Below, piece after piece: positions 1 to 3,424 of a stretch of DNA of 8,486 nt. The translations under genes and the position numbers were made by a program. This stretch comes from Clostridiaceae bacterium (GTDB lineage Bacteria; Bacillota; Clostridia; Oscillospirales; Acutalibacteraceae): the NCBI GenBank assembly GCA_016292705.1, contig JAEDHZ010000059.1:1-8486 (forward strand). Direction: 5' to 3'. The notes under the pieces are model-generated. The model was not told the origin of the DNA. It saw only the letters and a program-made list of their open reading frames with translations, and did no database searches. Each line of letters begins with the position of its first letter. The first letter of the stretch is position 1.

Positions 1-26
1 GTAATACAATACAAATATACAGTATG

Positions 27-56
27 ATTATACTCGATTTTGCAACAAAAAGTCAA
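27..56 (-). promoter_or_regulatory. Sigma-A promoter reading out of the left edge
   Basis: On the minus strand TTGACT (51-56) is followed after 18 bp by TATAAT (27-32), a near-consensus sigma-A promoter. Transcription would start near position 20 and run leftwards out of the window, so a minus-strand gene is expected just outside it. A 16-bp palindrome, TTTTGTT-CA-AACAAAA (70-85), lies just upstream of the -35 box and could be a regulator site. Confidence 0.6.
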
Positions 57-167
57 CCATTCATTAACATTTTGTTCAAACAAAAACCACTCAATATTTT
101 GGTTAAAATGACGAAAACAATTGATATTTTTTTTGGAAAAATAACCAATTTAATGACTCTGATAACG

Positions 168-204
168 ACAAAAACCGCTTGACGAGCCTTCGCCAAGCGG
201 TTTG
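168..204 (-). terminator. Intrinsic terminator of the exported-protein gene
   Basis: Arms 172-181 (aaaccgcttg) and 194-203 (caagcggttt) form a perfect 10-bp stem. Four more pairs (one G-U) can form inside it, leaving a 4-nt loop. On the minus strand the stem is followed by a T-run (GGTTTTTGT). It lies about 23 bp past the stop codon of the gene ending at 227. Confidence 0.85.
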
Positions 205-226
205 AATCAGATTAAATTAATCGCAA

Positions 227-1186
227 TCAATATGTGATGTCGAATGAGTCATCAAGGTTGCCCTTGAGTCCAACAGTGAGGGATGCGCCCTTGAGGTTAC
301 CGGTGCCCCTGCCTTCAAGCGGAAGCTTGAGGACGAGCTTGGTGATCTTTCCGCTGCCGTCAACAGTTGCTTCAACCGTTGCGCCGGGATATGTCATATC
401 AGCGCTGGTGATCTCAGCACCCATCGGGAGTTCAAGAGTTGCAAGGTTGAGCGGATCCATAGCGTTCATGTGGCTGGTGGGATTTGTGCTTGTTCCGCTT
501 GCGCCGTCATATTTTGCCTGCTCGCTCTTGAAAACAAGAGTCATCTTATAACCCGAACCTTCAGCAACTGCTGTTGCGGAAGCAAGGTCGTTTTCGGTTA
601 CCGCTGCATCTCTGCCGCTCGGTGTGATATAGTCATTGACCCATTTCTCTTCGCCCTTTGAGTTGGTGCCCTTTCCGCCTGTAAACTGAATTGTGTCATC
701 GGAGTTGGACATAAAGCTCTTGAGGATGGAGTTAACAACGCCCTTGAGGAAACCTACCGAACACTCGGTGCACTCAATGTTAACAGCGCCGACCTTATGA
801 ATGGTAACATTCTCAGTCTTCTTGAGGGCGTTAATAACCTCATTATACTTTGCTGCAATTTCACTCGGTGAGGAGGGAATTGCTGCCGGTGCAGAAGCGT
901 TGCCGTTGTCAGCGGGCTTTGATGCGTCTGCTGAAGGTGCAGCCGGAGCGGTTGTTGCAGGAGCTTCGGTTGCCGGAGCTTCAGTTGCAGGTGCAGGTGC
1001 CTGGGTAACGGGTGCGGGTGCCTGAGTTGCCTGCGTTGCCTGAGTTGCGTTTCCGGCCACTGCAGCGTTTGCACCGTCAACCTTGACATCAATGGTGATT
1101 CCCTTTGAAGTACCGAGACCGAAGCCTGCAAGGAAAACGATAATTCCTGCAAGAACGACTGCGATAACTTTGAGTTCTTTTTTCAT
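227..1186 (-). CDS. Exported/membrane-anchored protein with Ala/Thr/Pro-rich linker, unknown function
   Basis: A 319-aa protein of unrecognised family. Residues 1-6 are Lys-rich (MKKELK) and residues 7-25 form one hydrophobic segment, so it is a signal peptide or N-terminal anchor. No cysteine follows that segment, so it is not a typical lipoprotein. Residues about 47-100 are a low-complexity spacer built from TQA, APA and TEAPA units, as in surface proteins that hold a domain away from the membrane. Residues about 108-319 look like a folded extracytoplasmic domain containing a CxxC pair (C139, C142) and a beta-rich, Gly/Thr-rich C-terminal half ending DSFDITY. The start is the ATG at 1186, with AAAGGAG 9 nt upstream on the minus strand. 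It has its own promoter and terminator, so it is probably monocistronic. The coding call is firm; the function is unknown. Confidence 0.85.
   Translation of the reverse strand: MKKELKVIAVVLAGIIVFLAGFGLGTSKGITIDVKVDGANAAVAGNATQATQATQAPAPVTQAPAPATEAPATEAPATTAPAAPSADASKPADNGNASAPAAIPSSPSEIAAKYNEVINALKKTENVTIHKVGAVNIECTECSVGFLKGVVNSILKSFMSNSDDTIQFTGGKGTNSKGEEKWVNDYITPSGRDAAVTENDLASATAVAEGSGYKMTLVFKSEQAKYDGASGTSTNPTSHMNAMDPLNLATLELPMGAEITSADMTYPGATVEATVDGSGKITKLVLKLPLEGRGTGNLKGASLTVGLKGNLDDSFDITY
952..1050 (-). repeat. Degenerate tandem repeat encoding the Ala/Thr/Pro linker
   Basis: The DNA for about residues 46-78 of the exported protein is a patchwork of short imperfect repeats (gttgc-c-gg-gc units on the plus strand) encoding ATQ, APA and TEAPA blocks. 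Such tracts can change length by slippage and cause assembly length errors. Confidence 0.6.
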
Positions 1187-1210
1187 TCTGGATTGCTCCT
1201 TTCAAAATTG

Positions 1211-1236
1211 ACCGCACCATTCCGTTTCCGTGCGGT
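1211..1236 (-). promoter_or_regulatory. 5' leader hairpin of the exported-protein mRNA
   Basis: accgcac (1211-1217) and gtgcggt (1230-1236) form a 7-bp GC-rich stem with a 12-nt loop between the predicted transcription start (about 1270) and the ribosome binding site of the gene starting at 1186. There is no good T-run, so it is more likely an mRNA-stabilising or regulatory leader stem than a terminator. Confidence 0.45.
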
Positions 1237-1276
1237 GAAATCTGCTCTCTTTTGTATGAGAGAATCTTACCTGACA

Positions 1277-1305
1277 AAAATACAATAATTCTTAAAAAAA
1301 GTCAA
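1277..1305 (-). promoter_or_regulatory. Sigma-A promoter of the exported-protein gene
   Basis: On the minus strand TTGACT (1300-1305) is followed after 17 bp by TATTTT (1277-1282). The -10 is imperfect but the spacing is ideal. The predicted start near 1270 leaves a leader of about 85 nt before the ATG at 1186. Confidence 0.6.
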
Positions 1306-1350
1306 GGCTTTTTGCATAAACTTATTCAATTTAGCCTAAATATTTTTTGG

Positions 1351-1362
1351 AAAACCGGTTTT
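1351..1362. promoter_or_regulatory. 12-bp perfect palindrome in the divergent intergenic region
   Basis: AAAACCGGTTTT is a perfect gapless palindrome between two divergent promoters (1277-1305 on minus, 1439-1467 on plus). A gapless palindrome forms a poor RNA hairpin, so a protein binding site is the more likely role. No regulator is identified. Confidence 0.3.
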
Positions 1363-1412
1363 TTACTCTTTTTTCGGATGACATGTGATGAACGAGCAAA
1401 ATGCACCAAAAA

Positions 1413-1437
1413 AACTTTCAATTGAACGAACTTTCAA
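1413..1437. repeat. Direct repeat upstream of the copA-remnant promoter
   Basis: AACTTTCAA occurs at 1413-1421 and again at 1429-1437, just before the -35 box at 1439. The first copy overlaps the palindrome TTCAATTGAA (1417-1426). The position suits an activator or repressor site, but the motif is short and AT-rich and matches no copper-regulator operator I know. Confidence 0.3.
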
Positions 1438-1438
1438 C

Positions 1439-1467
1439 TTGCAATTCCTACTTGACGGGTATATAAT
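1439..1467 (+). promoter_or_regulatory. Sigma-A promoter of the copA remnant
   Basis: TTGCAA (1439-1444), 17 bp, TATAAT (1462-1467). The -10 box is perfect. Transcription would start near 1474, about 34 nt before the GTG at 1508. The promoter appears intact although the gene behind it is broken. Confidence 0.65.
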
Positions 1468-1507
1468 GAAGGCATGGACAAATCGCTCTTTCAAGAGGTG
1501 ATTATTT

Positions 1508-1738
1508 GTGAAAACACAGTTCGATGTCACAGGCATGACCTGCGCCTCCTGCAGCGCAAGGGTTCAAAAAAGCGTTGAATCGCTGAGCGGAACAAAGGAC
1601 GTTCAGGTCAATCTGCTGACAAACTCAATGACCGTTGTCTATGATGAAAAAGCACTCACCGCAGCTGATATAATAATGAAAGTGAAATCCGCAGGCTACG
1701 GCTGTTCTGTCAAAGGGAAAAACAAAGGCAGTTCTTGA
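1508..1738 (+). CDS. Small HMA-domain protein, N-terminal remnant of CopA
   Basis: A 76-aa frame starting at GTG 1508, with AGAGGTG (1494-1500) 7 nt upstream. It encodes one heavy-metal-associated domain: the Cu(I) motif GMTCASC (MxCxxC) at residues 9-15, an SVESLSGT helix, a VNLLTNSMTVVYDE strand and a C-terminal KSAGYG motif. In the family the two cysteines bind Cu(I). The domain is complete, but the next residues run out of frame into CopA actuator-domain sequence and end at TGA 1736-1738, so this is the N-terminus of a broken copper ATPase. If translated, it would be a CopZ-like soluble copper-binding protein. Whether the cell still uses it cannot be told from sequence. Confidence 0.65.
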   Translation: MKTQFDVTGMTCASCSARVQKSVESLSGTKDVQVNLLTNSMTVVYDEKALTAADIIMKVKSAGYGCSVKGKNKGSS

Positions 1739-1989
1739 AATGCTCGGCTCCCTTGCGCCGGAAACCGCAACGATGCTGCGCAACGGAAAAGAAGAAGTCA
1801 TTTCCGCAGAGGATGTTCTTCCCGGCAGGCATTAAGCTTTCACCAATGATTGCCGCCGGTGCAATGAGCCTCAGTTCGGTCTGTGTTGTTCTCAACGCAC
1901 TGCGGCTGAGATTCTTTAAAACGGAAAAACCGGCATTTGCCGAAACTGATATTCAGGATAATCCAACCAACGGAAAGGAAGTTTTAGAA

Positions 1990-2220
1990 ATGAAAAAGAT
2001 TATTGAAATTGATGGTATGCACTGTTCCCACTGCGCAAAAGCCGTTGCTGACGAGCTTTCAGCTTTGAACGGCGTTAAGCGTGCAAAGGCCGACGCAGAA
2101 AAGAAAACTGCTGTTGTTTCGCTTTCGGAGGATGTTTCCGATGAAGCCCTTTTCAAAGCCGTTGAAAAGGCAGGCTTTAAACCGATTAAGGTTGAAGTTA
2201 AAAAGGGACTGTTTGATTGA
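1990..2220 (+). CDS. Small HMA-domain (CopZ-like) protein, C-terminal remnant of CopA
   Basis: From ATG 1990 a 76-aa protein follows GGAAAGGAAG (1971-1980) at a workable 9-nt distance, so it can be translated alone. It is a complete HMA domain: KKIIEIDGMHCSHC with the Cu(I) motif at residues 9-15, AVADELSALNGVK, VVSLSEDVSDE and KAVEKAGFKP, the length of a CopZ chaperone. The same frame is open upstream to 1735 and encodes the last CopA membrane helix (about 1825-1925), so it originally formed the C-terminal tail of the ATPase. In-frame starts at TTG 1735 or ATG 1813 would give a membrane-anchored version but have no well-placed ribosome binding site. Free copper chaperone or silent remnant are both possible. 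Confidence 0.6.
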   Translation: MKKIIEIDGMHCSHCAKAVADELSALNGVKRAKADAEKKTAVVSLSEDVSDEALFKAVEKAGFKPIKVEVKKGLFD

Positions 2221-2269
2221 TTCAAGAAAAAAGCAAATGAAACAACGCCGCAAGGCTTAGCGATTTTTA

Positions 2270-2298
2270 TTGACAAAATCCAACAAACATGTTAAAAC
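2270..2298 (+). promoter_or_regulatory. Promoter of the 23-codon peptide mRNA
   Basis: TTGACA (2270-2275), a 17-bp spacer, then TAAAAC (2293-2298) preceded by TG-N (extended -10, TGT at 2290-2292). Predicted start is near A2305, so the mRNA would begin AGGCTCTGC, at the left inverted-repeat arm. Confidence 0.6.
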
Positions 2299-2305
2299 TA
2301 TTATA

Positions 2306-2335
2306 GGCTCTGCAAAGACGGTAGGCGGTTGCCCT
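2306..2335 (+). repeat. Left arm of the inverted repeat flanking the peptide locus
   Basis: GGCTCTGC (2306-2313) and GCGGTTGCCCT (2325-2335) are exactly inverted at 2577-2584 and 2561-2571. Between the two blocks lie 11 nt here and 5 nt in the right arm. Because the two promoters face each other, both RNAs begin with nearly the same sequence. Confidence 0.85.
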
Positions 2336-2375
2336 CCTTAAAGTTAACTCTTTTCCGGAGGGTAAAATTTTTTTT
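2332..2375 (+). promoter_or_regulatory. Terminator-like hairpin in the peptide mRNA leader
   Basis: CCCTCC (2332-2337) pairs with GGAGGG (2357-2362), with an inner AAAG/CTTT stem, and is followed after TAAAA by eight Ts (2368-2375). This resembles an attenuator placed before the peptide start, though the 5-nt gap to the T-run weakens it as a terminator. Its 5' strand overlaps the left inverted-repeat arm, so the hairpin and long-range pairing to 2561-2571 exclude each other. Confidence 0.5.
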
Positions 2376-2388
2376 ATTTAATATTTCA

Positions 2389-2418
2389 TCCTCCGAGACT
2401 GACGCTTTGGAGGAGGTG
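2389..2418 (+). promoter_or_regulatory. Shine-Dalgarno-sequestering hairpin of the peptide gene
   Basis: TCCTCC (2389-2394) pairs with GGAGGA (2409-2414), extendable by G-U/A-U/G-U pairs to 9 bp with an 8-nt loop. The sequestered strand belongs to the very strong ribosome binding site GGAGGAGGTG (2409-2418), 6 nt before the ATG at 2425. Burying a strong site in a local stem is typical of type I toxin mRNAs. Confidence 0.6.
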
Positions 2419-2424
2419 TTGCCA

Positions 2425-2496
2425 ATGGAATATTTGGTAATGCTGTTCCTAATTCTTGTCGCATCGGTTGCGTACATAGAATCGGCGAAGAAATAA
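2425..2496 (+). CDS. 23-aa hydrophobic peptide, candidate type I toxin
   Basis: ATG 2425 to TAA 2494-2496 encodes a 23-residue peptide beginning MEYLVMLFLILVAS and ending in SAKK. Residues 3-17 form one uninterrupted hydrophobic, membrane-spanning-length segment followed by a short charged tail. This is the plan of membrane-acting type I toxins (Fst/TxpA/BsrG or holin-like toxin types); I cannot place it in a named family. Support for a real gene is mainly its setting: its own promoter (2270-2298), a near-perfect ribosome binding site held in a hairpin, a structured leader of about 120 nt, a terminator directly downstream, and a convergent small RNA. It lies just after the copA remnant and is independent of it. 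An alternative is a regulatory or membrane-stress small protein without toxicity. Confidence 0.7.
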   Translation: MEYLVMLFLILVASVAYIESAKK

Positions 2497-2505
2497 ATCA
2501 AAATA

Positions 2506-2548
2506 AAAAAATAACCGCCAACAGCTCTAACGATGACGGTTATTTTTT
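2506..2548. terminator. Shared bidirectional terminator of the two convergent RNAs
   Basis: Arms 2506-2517 (aaaaaataaccg) and 2537-2548 (cggttatttttt) form a perfect 12-bp stem around a 19-nt loop. The arm-encoded T-runs serve both directions: ATTTTTTAT for the plus-strand peptide mRNA and a longer T-run for the minus-strand RNA. It starts 9 bp after the peptide stop codon. Confidence 0.85.
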
Positions 2549-2560
2549 ATAACTAAACTT

Positions 2561-2584
2561 AGGGCAACCGCTTATCGCAGAGCC
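2561..2584 (-). repeat. Right arm of the inverted repeat flanking the peptide locus
   Basis: AGGGCAACCGC (2561-2571) and GCAGAGCC (2577-2584) are the exact reverse complements of the two blocks in the left arm (2325-2335 and 2306-2313). It lies in the 5' part of the predicted minus-strand RNA. Confidence 0.85.
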
Positions 2585-2597
2585 TTCTTACATTCAT

Positions 2598-2626
2598 ATT
2601 ATACACAGCCGCACCCATTTTGTCAA
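2598..2626 (-). promoter_or_regulatory. Perfect-consensus promoter of the convergent small RNA
   Basis: On the minus strand TTGACA (2621-2626), 17 bp, TATAAT (2598-2603). Both boxes and the spacing are perfect. It is clearly stronger than the facing peptide promoter, as expected when an antitoxin RNA must be in excess. Confidence 0.8.
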
Positions 2627-2702
2627 GTTGTTTTTATTAACAAAACACAACATTGACTTCACGGTGCGGTTTTTATTATTCTCATTTTTACTTCTATATA
2701 TT

Positions 2703-2909
2703 TTAGATGTCATCTGACAAGCCAAGTATATAATCGGCTGAAACATTATAGAATTTACACAATACAATTAAGCTTTCTATAGGCAGGCTACGCTTTTTAT
2801 TCTCGTAAAGCCCGTATGCCTGCTTTGTTATCTTCAAAACTTTTGCAACATCCTCCTGCTTCAAATCATGATCCACACGCAAATCATATAGACGCTTTGT
2901 ATAATCCAT
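2703..2909 (-). CDS. XRE/Cro-CI family transcriptional regulator
   Basis: A 68-aa single-domain helix-turn-helix protein. Residues 5-60 match the XRE fold: RLYDLRVDHDLKQEDVAKVL (helices 1-2), ITKQAYGLYENKKRSLPIES (recognition helix and wing), then LIVLCKFYNVSADYILGLSD, the classic helix 4-5 signature. No ligand or protease domain is attached, so it resembles small phage/ICE repressors. The ATG at 2909 is chosen because AGGAGG (2920-2925 on plus coordinates) lies 10 nt upstream; the longer 83-aa reading frame would start at the ATG ending at 2954, beyond that site and without one of its own. Three 17-bp palindromes upstream (2935-3009) are the likely operators, one over this gene's -10 box, so autoregulation is expected. 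The divergent target is probably the 34-codon peptide gene at 3297. Confidence 0.85.
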   Translation of the reverse strand: MDYTKRLYDLRVDHDLKQEDVAKVLKITKQAYGLYENKKRSLPIESLIVLCKFYNVSADYILGLSDDI

Positions 2910-2931
2910 AACAGTAAGTCCTCCTGCTATG

Positions 2932-2937
2932 ATTATA
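2932..2937 (-). promoter_or_regulatory. -10 box of the XRE gene
   Basis: TATAAT on the minus strand, about 7 nt before a predicted start near 2925 and 23 nt upstream of the ATG at 2909. No good -35 is present 16-18 bp upstream (AGAGTT at 2955-2960), so this promoter is probably weak. It overlaps operator 1. Confidence 0.45.
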
Positions 2938-2951
2938 AACAAAATGTTTAC
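2935..2951. promoter_or_regulatory. Operator 1 (imperfect copy) over the XRE promoter
   Basis: ATAAACAAAATGTTTAC differs from the perfect palindrome at 2993-3009 at only a few positions. It overlaps the -10 box of the XRE gene, so occupancy would block the regulator's own transcription. Confidence 0.6.
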
Positions 2952-2959
2952 CAAAACTC

Positions 2960-2988
2960 TTGACGGTAAACAAATTGTTTGCTATAAT
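2960..2988 (+). promoter_or_regulatory. Rightward sigma-A promoter controlled by the operators
   Basis: TTGACG (2960-2965), 17 bp, TATAAT (2983-2988). The spacer is exactly operator 2, and the predicted start (about 2995) lies in operator 3. It is the only good plus-strand promoter found between here and the peptide gene at 3297. Confidence 0.8.
2966..2982. promoter_or_regulatory. Operator 2, filling the spacer of the rightward promoter
   Basis: GTAAACAAATTGTTTGC has 8-bp arms around one central base, with one mismatch pair. It occupies precisely the 17 bp between the -35 and -10 boxes, so a bound repressor would exclude RNA polymerase. Confidence 0.75.
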
Positions 2989-2992
2989 TTGA

Positions 2993-3009
2993 GTAAACAA
3001 TTTGTTTAC
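2993..3009. promoter_or_regulatory. Operator 3 (perfect palindrome) at the rightward start site
   Basis: GTAAACAATTTGTTTAC is a perfect palindrome with 8-bp arms and a single central base. The three sites start 31 and 27 bp apart, close to three helical turns. An extra half-site GTAAACAA occurs at 3050-3057. Confidence 0.8.
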
Positions 3010-3280
3010 CGAAGTTCATATTATAAACACGCAATTGAAATTTTTTTCAGTAAACAAGCTGATTAAAACTAAAGCATCTGAAAACCATTAAGCAAAACAA
3101 CCGTTGCTTCAAAAGTTACTTGCCGATAGAAGCCAACTGTCACTTTGGTTGTTTATGCAATATAAATACAATCAGACAGTTGTTTTCTATAACTATGAGT
3201 AATAACCGGGTCTGCTAAAGACCGAAAGTCATTAATTAATCTTTGATTTTCAGCGTTTTGCCCATAGTGAAAACATTGAA
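3010..3280 (+). other. Long untranslated leader or intergenic stretch before the 34-codon peptide
   Basis: No gene is supported here. If the rightward promoter at 2960-2988 drives the peptide gene, this is a leader of about 300 nt. It contains AAGCAA/TTGCTT (about 3091-3110), an 8-bp inverted repeat CAACTGTC (3134-3141)/GACAGTTG (3175-3182) followed by TTTTC, and GGTCT/AGACC around a 5-nt loop (about 3208-3222). Short frames at ATG 3154 and 3195 lack ribosome binding sites. A function such as attenuation or antisense pairing is possible but unproven. Confidence 0.4.
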
Positions 3281-3296
3281 GGGAGGTGAATGGATC

Positions 3297-3401
3297 ATGT
3301 CTGCTGCTATTACTTTTGTCGGATTAGGTCTCGTCGGTTATGCTTCTTACGCTGCTGCCAATATTATTAAAGGCTTCAAAAAAATTTGGAAGAACAAATA
3401 A
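3297..3401 (+). CDS. 34-aa cationic hydrophobic peptide, unknown function
   Basis: ATG 3297 to TAA 3399-3401. The strong ribosome binding site GGGAGGTG (3281-3288) lies 8 nt upstream. Residues 1-24 (MSAAITFVGLGLVGYASYAA...) are hydrophobic with small Gly/Ala/Ser residues, suited to a membrane helix. Residues 25-34 are basic and amphipathic (KGFKKIWKNK). There are five lysines and no acidic residues. This plan fits a membrane-active peptide: a type I-like toxin, a leaderless-bacteriocin-like peptide or a phenol-soluble-modulin-like peptide. No transporter, immunity or modification gene is nearby, which argues against a standard bacteriocin cluster. The gene is followed by a strong bidirectional terminator and lies downstream of the XRE-controlled promoter. 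An overlapping frame from ATG 3290 is too close to the ribosome binding site. Coding is likely; function is inferred only from composition. Confidence 0.7.
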   Translation: MSAAITFVGLGLVGYASYAAANIIKGFKKIWKNK

Positions 3402-3424
3402 TTAAAGAAGAGATCACACCGCCA

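Larger units (their letters stand above)
1508..2220 (+). pseudogene. copA: Copper-exporting P1B-type ATPase (CopA) with two large internal deletions
   Basis: Pieces of one CopA occur in the right order but in three frames. (1) 1508 to about 1711, frame 2: N-terminal HMA domain with GMTCASC. (2) About 1713-1829, frame 3: KGKTKAVLEMLGSLAPETAT to AEDVLPG, the start of the actuator domain, which in CopA follows the second core membrane helix. (3) About 1825-1989, frame 1: IKLSPMIAAGAMSLSSVCVV then NALRLRFF, the last membrane helix, leading without a stop into a C-terminal HMA domain (GMHCSHC). Missing are the first four membrane helices, the rest of the actuator domain, the CPC metal-site helix, the DKTGT phosphorylation and ATP-binding domains and the penultimate helix. 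The remnant is about 0.7 kb where about 2.5 kb is expected. It cannot pump copper. The retained pieces are well preserved, suggesting recent loss, or possibly an assembly collapse. Confidence 0.8.
2505..2591 (-). ncRNA. Convergent small RNA, candidate antitoxin RNA of the peptide locus
   Basis: A consensus promoter (2598-2626, minus) predicts a start near 2591, and a terminator with a T-run on the minus strand ends the RNA near 2505, giving about 87 nt. It carries no plausible reading frame. It is fully complementary to the 3' end of the peptide mRNA across the shared terminator stem-loop (2506-2548), including the loop and flanks (2518-2536), which suits loop-loop contact as in par/Fst loci. 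Its 5' end carries the right inverted-repeat arm. The RNA is inferred from promoter plus terminator. Confidence 0.65.

Noticed and set aside
952..1050. CRISPR-like or structured repeat array
   Set aside because: The repeats are short, irregular and in frame with a Thr/Ala/Pro protein linker; there are no uniform repeats or spacers.
1452..1467. TTGACG at 1452 as a -35 box paired with TATAAT at 1462
   Set aside because: The spacing is far too short; TTGCAA at 1439-1444 gives the proper 17 bp.
1735..1989. An independent 161-aa protein starting at TTG 1735
   Set aside because: The first part is an out-of-frame reading of CopA actuator sequence (frame 3 reads KAVLEMLGSLAPETAT), so this is pseudogene sequence; only the part from 1990 has a usable start.
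2301..2501. 66-codon minus-strand frame across the peptide locus
   Set aside because: It is antisense to the strongly signalled 23-codon gene, has no ribosome binding site and no domain character, and runs through the terminator-like hairpin.
2640..2700. Terminator for the XRE gene downstream of its stop codon
   Set aside because: The GC-rich patch (cacggtgcgg) has no matching complementary arm, so no stem is supported.
2910..2954. 83-aa version of the XRE regulator with a hydrophobic N-terminal 15 residues
   Set aside because: Those codons run across operator 1, the -10 box and the AGGAGG site that serves ATG 2909; the XRE fold starts right after that ATG.
2960..3009. CRISPR or iteron-type origin reading of the repeated 17-bp sites
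   Set aside because: There are only three copies, each a palindrome overlapping promoter elements next to an XRE gene, which is better explained as operators; no replication gene is present.
3290..3367. 25-codon Cys-rich frame from ATG 3290 overlapping the 34-codon peptide
   Set aside because: The start is only about 3 nt from the ribosome binding site and the product is an out-of-frame shadow; ATG 3297 has ideal spacing.
3090..3420. A convergent antitoxin RNA against the 34-codon peptide, like the one at 2505-2591
   Set aside because: I searched the minus strand by eye for a -35/-10 pair and found none with acceptable boxes and spacing.
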